A DNA stretch of 64,000 bases from Burkholderia sp. (GTDB lineage Bacteria; Pseudomonadota; Gammaproteobacteria; Burkholderiales; Burkholderiaceae): positions 487,158-551,157 of the forward strand of contig CP144362.1 of the NCBI GenBank assembly GCA_040954445.1, in the 5' to 3' direction. The notes under the pieces were generated by a model. The model was not told the DNA's origin, did no database searches, and worked only from the letters and a program-made list of their open reading frames with translations. Positions within the stretch are counted from its first letter, which is position 1; the number at the start of each line of letters is the position of its first letter. Position numbers and translations under genes: made by a program. This document shows, in pieces, positions 45,973 to 55,457 of the stretch.

Positions 45973-47098
45973 GGCGTTGTTGCATAAATCGAGCGCGAGG
46001 ACGCAATAGCATCGACGGGCATAATTTCAGGCGATAAGAACGGATTGCAGACGAGCGAGGTCCGCCATTTGGTTGATGGACGACGCGAACGGCAACCTCA
46101 CCTCGGTCGCCTGCGAGTCGATGTGACGCGCCCAGAAACAGTTGCCGGTGAGGATCTTGAACCGATACATCGCATTCTCGGCAAGCGATCGCCGGTGGTA
46201 GCCACTGTCTTGCTTCCATTCTCGACGACCGTCACGGGCAATTGCATCAACCGCGCCATTACGCCACGCCGCACCGGGCATATCTGCTGGCCAATGAGCG
46301 GAACCCTCGCTTGGCGGAATTGAAGGAATAGCACTGCGTGCAGCAATGGCCGCATGGCATGGCTTGGTGTCGTAGGCACCATCACCGCCGATGACATCGA
46401 TTTGTTCTTCGCGTGGAATCTGGGCGAGCAACTTGGCCAGAGCGTCACCGTCAGCCACATTCTGATTCGTCATTAGCACGGCATGCACTTGACCCGTATT
46501 CGCGTTGAGCGCGAGATGGACTTTACGCCACGTGCGCCGCTTCGAGTAGGCGTGCTGGCGCACCTTCCATTCACCTTCTCCATAGACTTTCAGACCGGTT
46601 CTGTCGACAACCAGATGGATCGGTTCATTGTCACGAAGGATCGGCAGTTTGACAGCAAGCGTTTTTGCCCGGCGAAAGAGCGTGGTGTAATTCGGCACCG
46701 GCAAGCTCGGGAAGGCCAAATCGCGCAGACTTTGGGTGAAACCTTGCAGGGCGCGCAACGTTAGTCGATAGACGCTCTTCACGCCAAGTAATGTCTGAAT
46801 CAGCGTATCGCCGTATAGACACGGGCGACCACGTGTGGGTATGGCATCGGGTATTCTGGCAAGGACGGCTTCATCTATCCATATTGTTACGTTCCCCCGG
46901 TTGATCAGGCCTTCATTATAGGCCTCCCAATTCCTGACACGGTAGCGTGCCTTCGGCTCACCTGTCTTGTGTATGTCCTTGCGCATTTTCTTGGAAAAAA
47001 TTAGGCAGTTACTCTGGAATCTGACTTGATAGGGATCTGGCCCCGAGACTGTTGCGCGTAAATATCAATGGATCTCGCTCGATTTATGCAACAACGCC
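45973..47098 (-). mobile_element. IS5-family insertion sequence, full size, full-length but divergent transposase
   Basis: Both ends present; right end at 45973, left end at 47098. The transposase frame is open throughout. Bases 45756-45972 between it and gnd hold no gene. Confidence 0.93.
46027..46986 (-). CDS. IS5-family DDE transposase, full length, divergent
   Basis: 319 aa, one residue longer than the standard form. The first catalytic Asp is followed by Arg instead of Ser (LVVDRTGLKVYG); the second Asp block and the YREK signature are intact. The C-terminal 30 residues differ (EVRLPFASSINQMADLARLQ) because compensating small indels changed the frame locally. Activity is uncertain. Confidence 0.88.
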   Translation of the reverse strand: MRKDIHKTGEPKARYRVRNWEAYNEGLINRGNVTIWIDEAVLARIPDAIPTRGRPCLYGDTLIQTLLGVKSVYRLTLRALQGFTQSLRDLAFPSLPVPNYTTLFRRAKTLAVKLPILRDNEPIHLVVDRTGLKVYGEGEWKVRQHAYSKRRTWRKVHLALNANTGQVHAVLMTNQNVADGDALAKLLAQIPREEQIDVIGGDGAYDTKPCHAAIAARSAIPSIPPSEGSAHWPADMPGAAWRNGAVDAIARDGRREWKQDSGYHRRSLAENAMYRFKILTGNCFWARHIDSQATEVRLPFASSINQMADLARLQSVLIA

Positions 47099-47688
47099 GA
47101 TTTATGCAACAACGCCACTCGAAGCGGCGTACCTGGCGTAAAGTCCATCTAGCGCTCAACGCAAATACGGGTCAAGTGCATGCCGCGCTAATGACGAATC
47201 AGAATGTGGCTGAAGGTGACGCTCTGACCAAGTTGCTCGCCCAGATTCCACGCGAAGAACAAATCGATGTCATCGGCTGTGACGGTGCCTACGACACCAA
47301 GCCATGCCATGTGGCCATTGCTGCACGCAGTGCTATTCCTTCGATTCCGCCACGCGAGGGTGCCGCTCATTGGCCAGTGGATATGCCCGGTGCGGCGTGG
47401 CGTAATGGCGCGGTTGATGCAATTTCCCGTGACGGTCGTCGAGAATGGAAGCAACACAGTGGCTACCACCGGCGATCGCTTGCCGAGAATGCGATGTATC
47501 GGTTCAAGACCCGCACCGGCAACTGTCTTTGGGTGCGTCACATCGCCTCGCAGACGTCCGAGGTCACCGTTCGCGTCGGCGTCATCAACCGTATGGCGGA
47601 TCTCGCTCGTCCGCAATCCGTTCGTATCGCCTGAAATTATGCCCGTAGATGCCATGGCGTCCTCACGCTCGATTTATGCAACAACGCC
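47099..47688 (+). mobile_element. Partial IS5-family copy (3' half)
   Basis: Starts with a stray right tip (GATTTATGCAACAACGCC), then transposase codons from [20 protein letters not shown] to the end and the right terminal repeat at 47688. It has the same plan as the tandem units at 23391 and 24001. Confidence 0.85.
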
Positions 47689-47755
47689 TTGCGGATCAAT
47701 AAACCGATTCGCTATGCAGTTTGATTCAAGATTGCGTATTTTTGGTCAATAAAGT
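47689..47755 (+). repeat. IS630 3'-end scar
   Basis: AAACCGATTCGCTATGCAG, then TTCAAGATTGCG and TGGTCAATAA: the last codons and right end of the IS630 element only. Confidence 0.6.
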
Positions 47756-47770
47756 GCGGTATGTTGTACT

Positions 47771-48988
47771 TTACTCTTTAAACTGGCCCAGGCCGACCGA
47801 GATCAGCCCCGGGATCGCCACGTCGGTATTGACGTCTGCGTCGTAATCGACACCGGCAATCTCGAAGCCGAATAGGCGCAGGAACTCGTGCTTGTAGCCG
47901 GTGAAATCGGTCAGCTCGTAGAGGTTCTCGTTGGTGACCTGGTTCCACAGCGCCTGCACTTTTTCCTGTACCTTTGGATCGAGTTCCTTATAGTCTGCGC
48001 GTAAGCGACCGTCCTCGTCGATATGCGGCGTCGAGCCATACATCGTTTCGTGCAGCAGCCCGTAGACCTGTTCGATACAGCCTTCGTGTGTGCTGGCTTC
48101 CTTCATCACCTTGAACAACAGCGAAAGGTACAGCGGCATCATCGGGATTGCCGAGCTAGCTTGTGTGACTACCGCCTTTAGCACCGCTACGCGTGCGTCG
48201 CCGCCGGTGACGGAAAGCGTCTGGCGCAGGCTGATCACAGTTTTGTCGAGATCCTTCTTGGCCGCACCGATCGAGCCGTTCCAGTAGATGTCGTGGGTGA
48301 TCTTGTCGCCGAGGTAGGTGAAAGCGGTGGTCTTCGCGCCCGGGGCCAGCACGCCGGCCTGGTTGAGCGCGTCGATCCACATCTGCCAGTCTCCGCCGCC
48401 CATCACTGCCACGGTGTTGGCGATCTCTTCCTGGGAGGCCGGCTCGAGGACGGTGTCCTTGATCACTGCCTTGTCAGTGTCGAGGCCGCGGAATACTATG
48501 CTCTTGCTAATCGGCTTGAGCGTGGAGTTGTGCACCACGCCTGTCTGCGGGTGTATACGGCGCGGTGCGGCCAGGCTGTAGACCACCAGGTCGACCTGGC
48601 CGAGATGGGCCTTGATAATGTCGATGGTGACACGCTTGACCTCGTCGGAGAAAGCATCGCCGTTGATGGTCTGGGCGTAGCAGCCTTCTGCTTTGGCGAT
48701 TTTTTCGAAGGCGGCACTGTTGTACCAGCCAGCCGTGCCGGGCTTGGTCCCGCTGCCAGGGCGCTCAAAGCACACGCCCAGCGTGTCGGCCTGCGAGCCG
48801 AAGGCGGTCGAGATACGCGCGGCGAGACCGTAGCCAGTCGACGAGCCGATCACAAGCACCTTCTGCGGGCCGTTGGCGATCGGGCCTTGCTTGACGACGT
48901 AGTCGATTTGTTCCTTGACGTTCTCTTCACATCCAATAGGATGAGCGGTCACGCAGATACAGCCCCGCACACGGGGTTTGATTATCAT
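47771..48988 (-). CDS. fabV: Trans-2-enoyl-ACP/CoA reductase, NADH-dependent
   Basis: FabV (405 aa) catalyses the last reduction of each fatty-acid elongation cycle and is the triclosan-resistant alternative to FabI. The catalytic Tyr235 and Lys244 lie in [16 protein letters not shown] (Y-x8-K, the FabV spacing, longer than in FabI). A Rossmann-type nucleotide motif [17 protein letters not shown] lies at about 45-60, and [15 protein letters not shown] and [12 protein letters not shown] at the C-terminus are family features. The start 48988 is supported by AGGAGC six bases upstream; the open frame extends further but without homology. Between 48989 and 49264 only leader DNA is seen. Intact. 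Confidence 0.95.
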   Translation of the reverse strand: MIIKPRVRGCICVTAHPIGCEENVKEQIDYVVKQGPIANGPQKVLVIGSSTGYGLAARISTAFGSQADTLGVCFERPGSGTKPGTAGWYNSAAFEKIAKAEGCYAQTINGDAFSDEVKRVTIDIIKAHLGQVDLVVYSLAAPRRIHPQTGVVHNSTLKPISKSIVFRGLDTDKAVIKDTVLEPASQEEIANTVAVMGGGDWQMWIDALNQAGVLAPGAKTTAFTYLGDKITHDIYWNGSIGAAKKDLDKTVISLRQTLSVTGGDARVAVLKAVVTQASSAIPMMPLYLSLLFKVMKEASTHEGCIEQVYGLLHETMYGSTPHIDEDGRLRADYKELDPKVQEKVQALWNQVTNENLYELTDFTGYKHEFLRLFGFEIAGVDYDADVNTDVAIPGLISVGLGQFKE

Positions 48989-49264
48989 GAAAGCTCCTGA
49001 ATACGGTAAACGTCGAAATACGGTAAGCATCGAAGTTCGATGGACGGAAACACCGTGCGTTTTAATGGAAGCCCCGCTGGTGCAAACGATTGCGGGGCGG
49101 GGCATCCTACCCTGGACAGTGGCTAGCGCGAAGACCGGGCTGCCGTCAGTATGCATTTCCTCCGTCGCCGGATATCCGGCGACGCGCCGGCTTGGTGCCG
49201 TCTGCTTGCTCATATTTTATGATTCCGTACTTCGCAAGTTCAGGCGACCCTCCCCCTTTCTCTG

Positions 49265-49440
49265 TCAGGCCTTCGGCTCGTCGATTCCGTCCGCCAGCAT
49301 CGCTGCGGCGATTTCATGGCATCCCACGGCCTGCGTAGGTCCTCGTGTCGCGCCCTGCACATCTTGCGCCGCCCTGTTTTCTGGCCAAGCTTGAGCTTGT
49401 CTTCGAGGCGCGTGATTTCGATCTCGATGCCGATGATATT
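49265..49440 (-). pseudogene. C-terminal remnant of a PaiB-like FMN-binding transcriptional regulator
   Basis: The minus strand reads IIGIEIEITRLEDKLKLGQ, then in a shifted frame NRAAQDVQGATRGP and AAAMLADGIDEPKA followed by a stop. This matches the end of FMN_bind_2 (PaiB) proteins, with a frameshift at the GQ/NR junction. The N-terminal two thirds have been lost to an IS630-type element at 49431-49493. It is a relic without function. Confidence 0.6.
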
Positions 49441-49493
49441 GATCCTAAATTTTTGATCTTGAAATTGGTAAATCGACTCTCATGTGAAGGAGA

Positions 49494-49655
49494 GGCGTTG
49501 TTGCATAAATCGAGCGTGAGGATGCAATGGAACGGATTCCGGACCTCGCTCGTCCGAAATCCGTTCATATCGCCTGAAATTATTGATCCGAAATTCGTGA
49601 TCAATATGCCCGTCGATGCCATTGCGTCCTCGCGCTCGATTTATGCAACAATGCT
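49494..49655 (+). repeat. 162-bp right-end/right-end mini-element
   Basis: Fourth copy of the 162-bp form, including the IS630 scar near 49582. The outer right tip is mutated (CAACAATGCT). It is followed by ACGCGCAAC, the word that also precedes the element at 11008. Confidence 0.85.
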
Positions 49656-50067
49656 ACGCGCAACGCTCGTTGGACAGCCCCCTATCAAGTCAGATTTCAG
49701 AGTAACTGCCTATTTTTTCAAAGAAAATACGCAAGGACATACACAAGAAAGGTGAGCCGAAGGCACGCTACCGTGTCAGGAATTGGGCGGCCTATAATGC
49801 AGGTCTGATCAACTGGTGGATCGTGACGATATGGATAGATGAAGCCGTCCTTGCCAGAATACCCGACGCCATACCCACACGTGGTCGCCCGTGTTTATAT
49901 GGTGATGCGCTGATTCAGGCATTACTTGGCGTGAAGACAGTCTATCGACTGACGTTGCTCGCCCTGCAAGGTTTCACCAAAATCTGCGTGATCTGTCCTT
50001 CCCGAGCTTGCCGGTGCAGAATTACACCACACTCTGTCGCCGGGCAAAACGCTTGATGTCGAACTGT
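49656..50067 (+). mobile_element. Partial IS5-family copy (leader and N-terminal third)
   Basis: Lacks the outer left tip. Transposase sequence from MRKDI-type codons (start changed to ATA) to about codon 115, with a lost base near 49980. It ends at GATGTCGAACTGT, where the 257-bp palindrome begins. Confidence 0.82.
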
Positions 50068-50324
50068 GGCGTTGTTGCATCAATCGAGCGCGGAGACGCT
50101 ATGGAATCGGACGGACATAATTTCAGGCGATACGAACGGATTGCAGACGAGCGAGGTCCGCCATGCGGTTGATGACGCCGACGCGAATGGAGACCTCGGT
50201 CGCCTGCGCGGCGGCGTCATCAACCGCATGGCGGACCTCGCTCGTCTGCAATCCGTTCGTATCGCCTGAAATTATGTCCGTCCGATTCCATAGCGTCTCC
50301 GCGCTCGATTGATGCAACAATGCC
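50068..50324. repeat. 257-bp near-perfect palindrome, right-end/right-end IS derivative
   Basis: Two IS right ends of about 112 bases face each other around a centre of about 30 bases. The arms are almost identical; one mismatch is at the outer tip (GGCGTT/AATGCC). Each strand encodes the same short false frame. It would extrude as a long cruciform or transcribe as a long hairpin. Confidence 0.88.
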
Positions 50325-50444
50325 GAGCTGATCGAGTCGTCGTTGAGTTCGCCAGTCAGTGGAGAGCAACAAAACCGAACGAAAACCCATAGATTCCATA
50401 TAAAAGTGCTGCACGAAGCGTCGCGCCGCTTGTAAAATTTGGCT

Positions 50445-50473
50445 TTGAAGCATGCGCGTCGTGTGCTTTAAAT
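50445..50473 (+). promoter_or_regulatory. Putative promoter of the HU-like gene
   Basis: TTGAAG, a 17-base spacer and TTAAAT, 27 bases before the start codon. Intergenic 50325-50444 shows nothing else. Confidence 0.5.
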
Positions 50474-50500
50474 CCAACGACCACACCTGGTAGGAGAAAC

Positions 50501-50944
50501 ATGGCGAATTCCACAAAAAAAGTGGCCAAGAAGGCTGCCGCACTGGCCAAGAAAGTGGCTGTTAAACCTGCAGCGCCCGCGAAGAAAGTAGTGGCCAAGA
50601 AGGCTGTCGGGAAGATTCCGTCTGCTCCGACGCCGATCAAAGAAAGCTTCACCAAAGCATCGCTGGCGACGCACATTGCTGAGCGTGCTGAAATCGAGCT
50701 GAAGACAGTCAAGGCCGTGCTCTCGACGCTGGAAAATGTGATCCTCGGTTCGATCCACAAAAAAGGTACAGGCGAGTTTACGCTGCCAGGTCTGCTGAAG
50801 ATCTCGGCGCAAGCAGTGGCAGCGAAGAAGAAGCGCTTCGGCAAAGATCCGTTCACGGGTGAAGAGCGCTGGTTCCCGGCCAAGCCGGCGAGCGTACGCG
50901 TCAAGGCACGTGCACTGAAGAAGCTGAAGGACGCAGCAGCATAA
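50501..50944 (+). CDS. HU/IHF-family DNA-binding protein with Lys/Ala-rich N-terminal tail
   Basis: Predicted 147-aa nucleoid protein. Residues 1-45 are a histone H1-like tail of Lys, Ala, Val and Pro (VAKKAAALAKKVAVKPAAPA). Residues about 50-147 are an HU-like fold with IKESFTKASLATHIAERAEI, a dimer region VKAVLSTLENVILGSIHKKG, and the DNA-gripping arm around RFGKDPFTGEERWFPAKPAS. Such tailed HU proteins are typical of Burkholderiaceae, where they compact or protect DNA. The start at 50501 has AGGAGAAAC directly before it. The tail is on the short side for the genus, where it is often expanded by PAKK-type repeats. The next gene-like sequence is IS DNA. Intact. Confidence 0.9.
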   Translation: MANSTKKVAKKAAALAKKVAVKPAAPAKKVVAKKAVGKIPSAPTPIKESFTKASLATHIAERAEIELKTVKAVLSTLENVILGSIHKKGTGEFTLPGLLKISAQAVAAKKKRFGKDPFTGEERWFPAKPASVRVKARALKKLKDAAA

Positions 50945-51099
50945 AAGGTATTCCCAGGACGCACTGGTCCTTCCGGAACGTCGAGACAGCCCCCAAATAG
51001 ATCCCCGTGTGCGAAAAGCGCGCGGAGGAGATCTTTGGGTCTGCTACAGCCGACGTCCGATTCTGCGTCTAGCCTGACCAGCGGGCTGGATGTATCTGG

Positions 51100-51240
51100 C
51101 GAGAGGCTTGGTACAGGTCATGGGCCCATTCAAAAGTGCAACGCAACAAAGTGATGCCACCGTCCAGACAGGATAATCTTCCGGTCAGGCCACCGGAAAC
51201 AAAGCGGCCATAACTCTGAAGTGCAACACCTGCTCCAAGC
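51100..51240. mobile_element. IS30-type end remnant
   Basis: CAAAAGTGCAACGCAACAAAG and the following 100 bases (GGATAATCTTCCGGTCAGG) match the sequence at 21640-21710 that precedes the IS30-type transposase remnant. No coding part remains. Bases 50945-51099 hold no gene. Confidence 0.5.
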
Positions 51241-51261
51241 GAAGTTGGAGCATAAATCGGT

Positions 51262-52399
51262 GGCGTTGTTGCATAAATCGAGCGAGATCCGTTGACGTTT
51301 ACGCGGAACGGTCGCGAGGCCAGCCCCCTATCAAGTCAGATTCCAGAGTAACTGCCTGATTTTTGACAAGAAAATGCGCAAGGACGTACACAAGACAGAT
51401 AGGCCGAAGGCACGCTACCCTGTCAGGAATTGGGCGGCCTATAATGCAGGCCTGATCAACTGGGGGAACGTGAGTGACGATATGGATAAATGAAGCCGTC
51501 CTTGCCAGAATACCCGACGCCATACCCACGCGTGGTCGAGCGTGTCTATACGGCGATATGCTGATTCAGGCATTACTTGGCGTGAAGACCGTCTATCGAC
51601 TGACGTTGCGCGCCCTGCAAGGTTTCATCTAAAGTCTGCGCGATCTGGCCTTCCCGAGCTTGCTGATACCGAATTACGCCACGCTCTGTCGCCGGAAAAA
51701 ACGCTTGATGTCAAACTGCCAATCCTTCGCAAAAATGAACCGATCCATCTGGCAGTCGACAGCACCGGTCTGAAGGTCTATGACCAAGGTGAATGGAAGG
51801 TGCCCGCCAGCACGGCTACTCGAAGCGGCGCACGTGGCGTAAAGTCCATCTCGCGCTCAACGCGAATACGGGTCAAGTGCATGACCGCGCTAATGATGCA
51901 TCAGAATGTGGCTGATGGTGACGCTCTGGCCAAGTTGCTCGACCAGATTCCACGCGAAGAACAAATCGATGTCATCGGCAACGACGGTGCCTACGACACT
52001 AAGCCATGCCATTCGGTCATTGCTGCGCGCAATGCTGTTCCTTCGATTCCGCCACACGAGGGTGCCGCTCATTGGCTAGCGGATACGCCCTGTGCGGCGT
52101 GGCGTAACGGCACAGTTGATGCCATTGCCCGTGACGCTGTCGGCGAGAATAGAAGAAAGACAGTGGCTACCACCGGTGATCGCTTGCCGAGAATGCGATG
52201 TATCGGTCCAAGACGCTCACCGGAAAACTGTCTCTGGGCGCGTCACATCGACTCGCAGGCGACCGCGAAGTCGCCGCTCCCGTCGGCGTCTCTCATCAAC
52301 CGTATGGCGGACCTCGCTCGTCCGCAATCCGTTCGTATCGCCTGAAATTATGTCCGTCGATGCCGTTGCGTCCGCGCGCTCGATTGATGCAACAACGCC
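51262..52399 (+). mobile_element. IS5-family insertion sequence, full size, heavily mutated
   Basis: Both ends present. The transposase has lost its frame at several places (a stop near 51631, a missing base near 51697, insertions near 51803, 52138 and 52230). One of the older copies by mutation load. Its right tip lies two bases before the next gene's start codon. Confidence 0.9.
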
Positions 52400-52401
52400 G
52401 T

Positions 52402-53109
52402 ATGAATAAGAGAAAAGTGATTCCGAGCTTGCGCTCGCTCGCAGATCAAGAACGCGCGATAGTAAAGAAAGCCCTCGCTTCGCGAGAAATCTTCACGATT
52501 ATTGCAGAGTTTATCGAGGCCACCGAGTACCTGTCCGAGATTTGCCCGACTATTAGCATTTACGGTTCGGCGCGCCTGAAAGCCGATTCTCCGCACTATC
52601 AGCTCACCATGGAAATTGCCCGTAAGCTGTCCGACGCCGGCTTCGCGGTGATCTCCGGCGGAGGTCCCGGCATCATGGAAGCGGCCAACAAGGGGGCGCA
52701 TGCTGGTAAAGCGCCGTCGGTTGGCCTGAACATTGAGCTGCCGCACGAGCAAGCAGGCAACAACTACCAGGATATCTCGCTGCGCTTCCGCCACTTTTTC
52801 ACTCGCAAAGTCACCTTAGTGAAGAATTCCGACGCGGTGGTAGTGATGCCAGGTGGTTTCGGCACGCTCGACGAACTGTCCGAAGTGCTGACCCTGATCC
52901 AGACGAGGCAGTCACGCCTAGTGCCGATCATCCTGGTCGGCAGCATTTTCTGGCAGGGCCTCATACAGTGGTTTCGCGACCAGTTGATCCCAATGGGCCT
53001 GATCAATCTGGAGGACATGAACCTAATACAGGTGACCGACGATCCGGACCAGGTGCTCGAGGCGGTGCGCGCGTTCTACAAGGACATCGGCGAGGGCGTT
53101 GTTGCATAA
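52402..53109 (+). CDS. LOG-family protein (predicted cytokinin riboside 5'-monophosphate phosphoribohydrolase type)
   Basis: Rossmann-like protein of 235 aa. The LOG signature is complete: ISGGGPGIMEAANKGAH and the PGGFGTLDELSEVLTLIQT motif that binds the nucleotide phosphate. In plants and some bacteria LOG enzymes release free cytokinin; in most bacteria the substrate is a purine nucleotide (PpnN-like activity) and the role is unclear. The start ATG 52402 comes two bases after the right end of an IS, so the native leader is gone and no good ribosome site is seen. The last residues (GEGVVA) and the stop are encoded by the left end of the next IS (53095), which removed the native C-terminus. 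The catalytic domain is complete, but expression would depend on IS-derived sequence. Confidence 0.87.
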   Translation: MNKRKVIPSLRSLADQERAIVKKALASREIFTIIAEFIEATEYLSEICPTISIYGSARLKADSPHYQLTMEIARKLSDAGFAVISGGGPGIMEAANKGAHAGKAPSVGLNIELPHEQAGNNYQDISLRFRHFFTRKVTLVKNSDAVVVMPGGFGTLDELSEVLTLIQTRQSRLVPIILVGSIFWQGLIQWFRDQLIPMGLINLEDMNLIQVTDDPDQVLEAVRAFYKDIGEGVVA

Positions 53110-54215
53110 ATCGAGCGAGATCCGTTGACGTTTACGCGCAACGGTCGCGGGGCCAGCCTCCTATCAAGTCAGATTCCAGAGTAACTGCCTAATTTTTGCC
53201 AAGAAAATGCGCAAGGACATACACAAGAAAGGTGAGCCGAAGGCACGCTACCGTGTCAGGAATTGGGCAGCCTATAATGAAGGCCTGATCAGCCGGGGGA
53301 ACGTAACAATATGGATAGATGAAGCCGTCCTTGCCAGAATGCCCGATGCCATACCCACACGTGGTCGCCCGTGTGTATACGGCGATACGCTGATTCAGGC
53401 ATTACTTGGCGTGAAGACCGTCTATCGACTCACCTTGCGCGCCCTGCAAGGTTTCACCCAAAGTCTGCGCGATTTGGCCTTCCCGAGCTTGCCGGTGCCG
53501 AATTACACCACGCTCTGTCGCCGGGCAAAAACGCTTGATGTCGAACTGCCGATCCTTCGTGACAATGAACCGATCCATCTGGTTGTCGACAGCACCGGTC
53601 TGAAGGTCTATGGAGAAGGTGAATGGAAGGTGCGCCAGCACGGCTACTCGAAGCGGCGCACGTGGCGTAAAGTCCATCTCGCGCTCAACGCGAATACAGG
53701 TCAAGTGCATGCAGCGCTAATGACGAATCAGAATGTGGCTGACGGTGACGCTCTGGCCAAGTTGCTCGACCAGATTCCACGCGAAGAACAAATCGATGTC
53801 ATCGTCGGTGACGGTGCCTACGACACCAAGCCATGCCATGCGGCCATTGCTGCACGCAGTGCTATTCCTTCGATTCCGCCACGCGAGGGTGCCGCTCATT
53901 GGCCAGCGGATATGCCCGGTGCGGCGTGGCGTAATGGCGCGGTTGATGCAATTGCCCGTGACGGTCGTCGAGAATGGAAGCAACACAATGGCTACCACCG
54001 GCGATCGCTTGCCGAGAATGCGATGTATCGGTTCAAGACCCTCACCGGAAACTGTCTCTGGGCGCGTCAAATCGACTCGCAGGCGACCGAGGTCTCCATT
54101 CGCGTCGGCGTCATCAACCGTATGGCGGACCTCGCTCGTCCGCAATCTGTTCGTATCGCCTGAAATTACCCGTCGATGCTATTGCGTCCTCATACTCGAT
54201 TTATGCAACAACGCC
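53095..54215 (+). mobile_element. IS5-family insertion sequence, intact copy
   Basis: About 1121 bp with both ends and an intact transposase. It is inserted into the 3' end of the LOG gene. The flanks do not match (ATCGGCGAG versus TATTGCATG), so the far side has been replaced by an IS630 scar, which suggests recombination after insertion. Confidence 0.94.
53207..54163 (+). CDS. IS5-family DDE transposase, intact
   Basis: 318 aa, sharing the VIVGDGAYD variant with the 22380 copy over the first 230 residues. The C-terminus differs (ETVSGR-side codons giving GNCLWARQIDSQATEVSIRV), as in older copies, so it may be a recombinant. DDE and YREK residues are intact. Confidence 0.94.
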   Translation: MRKDIHKKGEPKARYRVRNWAAYNEGLISRGNVTIWIDEAVLARMPDAIPTRGRPCVYGDTLIQALLGVKTVYRLTLRALQGFTQSLRDLAFPSLPVPNYTTLCRRAKTLDVELPILRDNEPIHLVVDSTGLKVYGEGEWKVRQHGYSKRRTWRKVHLALNANTGQVHAALMTNQNVADGDALAKLLDQIPREEQIDVIVGDGAYDTKPCHAAIAARSAIPSIPPREGAAHWPADMPGAAWRNGAVDAIARDGRREWKQHNGYHRRSLAENAMYRFKTLTGNCLWARQIDSQATEVSIRVGVINRMADLARPQSVRIA

Positions 54216-54285
54216 TATTGCATGCATAAACCGATTCGCTTCGCTATGCAGCTTTACTCAAGATAACATGTTTCTGATCAATAAC
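54216..54285 (+). repeat. IS630 3'-end scar
   Basis: GCATAAACCGATTCGCTTCG, then TTACTCAAGATAACATG and TTCTGATCAATAA. It contains the C-terminal codons and right end of the IS630 element, just before folD. Confidence 0.6.
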
Positions 54286-54307
54286 GCGATTCTGATTAAA
54301 TCCTACC

Positions 54308-55288
54308 ATGACAGCTACCCTGCTCAACGGCAACGCTCTTTCGAAGACCCTGCGCGCGCAAGCGGCTGAACGCGCCGCCGCGTTGAGCGCGCGCGGCCAT
54401 CGACCAGGCCTCGCAGTCGTTTTGGTCGGCGAAAACCCGGCTAGCGAAGTCTATGTCCGTAACAAAATCAAGGCCTGCGAGGACAACGGCTTCTACTCGA
54501 AGAAGGACGCCTATCCGGCGACGCTATCCGAAGCCGACCTGCTGGCCCACATCGACGCGCTGAACCGCGACCCGCAGATCCACGCCATTCTGGTGCAACT
54601 TCCACTACCTGGCCATATCGACACTCACAAAGTGATCGAGGCGATCTCGCGCGAGAAGGACGTGGATGGCTTCCACGTCGCCAATGTTGGATCGCTGATG
54701 ACCGGTAAGCCACTGTTCCGCCCCTGCACGCCCTACGGCGTGATGAAGATGTTTGAAGCGTACGACATTGACCTGACCGGTGCCAACGCGGTGATGATTG
54801 GCCGCTCGAACATCGTCGGCAAGCCGATGGCGATGCTGCTGCTCGAGGCCGGCGCGACGGTCACTATCTGCCACAGCAAGACCCGCGACCTGGCCGCCCA
54901 CACGCGACAGGCTGACGTGGTGGTAGCCGCGGTCGGCAAGCGCAACGTGCTGACCGCCGACATGATCAAGCCCGGCGCAGTGGTGATTGACGTTGGCATG
55001 AACCACAATGAGGCAGGCAGGCTCTGTGGCGACGTCGATTTCAACGGCCTGCGCAAAGTGGCCAGCTTCATTACGCCGGTTCCGGGCGGGGTCGGCCCGA
55101 TGACGATCACGATGCTGCTGATCAACACGCTCGAAGCCGCAGAACGCGAGACCAACGCGGCAACAACGCAGCACCCTCAAAGACTTTTCAGCGCACCTGG
55201 CCATGCTTCGCCACCGTCGACATCGCCGACAGGCCTTCGCGGCGACTCGCCACGCGCCGCTCGGGTGCCTTGCCCATTGGGTGCCTAG
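54308..55288 (+). CDS. folD: Methylenetetrahydrofolate dehydrogenase/cyclohydrolase with foreign C-terminal tail
   Basis: FolD interconverts 5,10-methylene-, methenyl- and 10-formyl-THF, supplying C1 units for purines, fMet and, here, the Ara4N formyltransferase. Motifs are [14 protein letters not shown] (catalytic Lys), [24 protein letters not shown], the NADP-binding [15 protein letters not shown] and [15 protein letters not shown]. The start 54308 is standard. Native sequence should end near NTLEAAERE (about residue 280). The frame then runs for about 42 codons through antisense IS630 transposase sequence (from about 55160) to a chance stop. The enzymatic core is complete, so function is likely retained with an extra tail. 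Confidence 0.92.
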   Translation: MTATLLNGNALSKTLRAQAAERAAALSARGHRPGLAVVLVGENPASEVYVRNKIKACEDNGFYSKKDAYPATLSEADLLAHIDALNRDPQIHAILVQLPLPGHIDTHKVIEAISREKDVDGFHVANVGSLMTGKPLFRPCTPYGVMKMFEAYDIDLTGANAVMIGRSNIVGKPMAMLLLEAGATVTICHSKTRDLAAHTRQADVVVAAVGKRNVLTADMIKPGAVVIDVGMNHNEAGRLCGDVDFNGLRKVASFITPVPGGVGPMTITMLLINTLEAAERETNAATTQHPQRLFSAPGHASPPSTSPTGLRGDSPRAARVPCPLGA

Positions 55289-55457
55289 GAGCGACCTCGT
55301 ACATCATTCGAGCGCGGCCCCGTTTCGTCGCCCCACTGAATTTCAGCGCTTTCGGCTTTTTCCAGAGGCCAAATCTCTCCGGGTACGTCTCGTTCAGCAG
55401 CCATGCTTGAACCTCTTCCGGTCGCTGCTCGTAGGCCAGCTTCATTGGCTGTTGTGG
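55160..55457 (-). pseudogene. IS630-family transposase, middle part (left piece)
   Basis: The minus strand gives QPMKLAYEQRPEEVQAWL, then a region with ATKRGRARMMYEV and [16 protein letters not shown]. The same gene continues on the other side of the inserted IS at 56746-56790 (ATGAAGCCCCAGCGTGCC, the WGF..-encoding part). Confidence 0.75.

Noticed and set aside
50066..50320. Two small proteins with identical N-termini on opposite strands
   Set aside because: They are the two arms of one palindrome and contain only IS right-end sequence.
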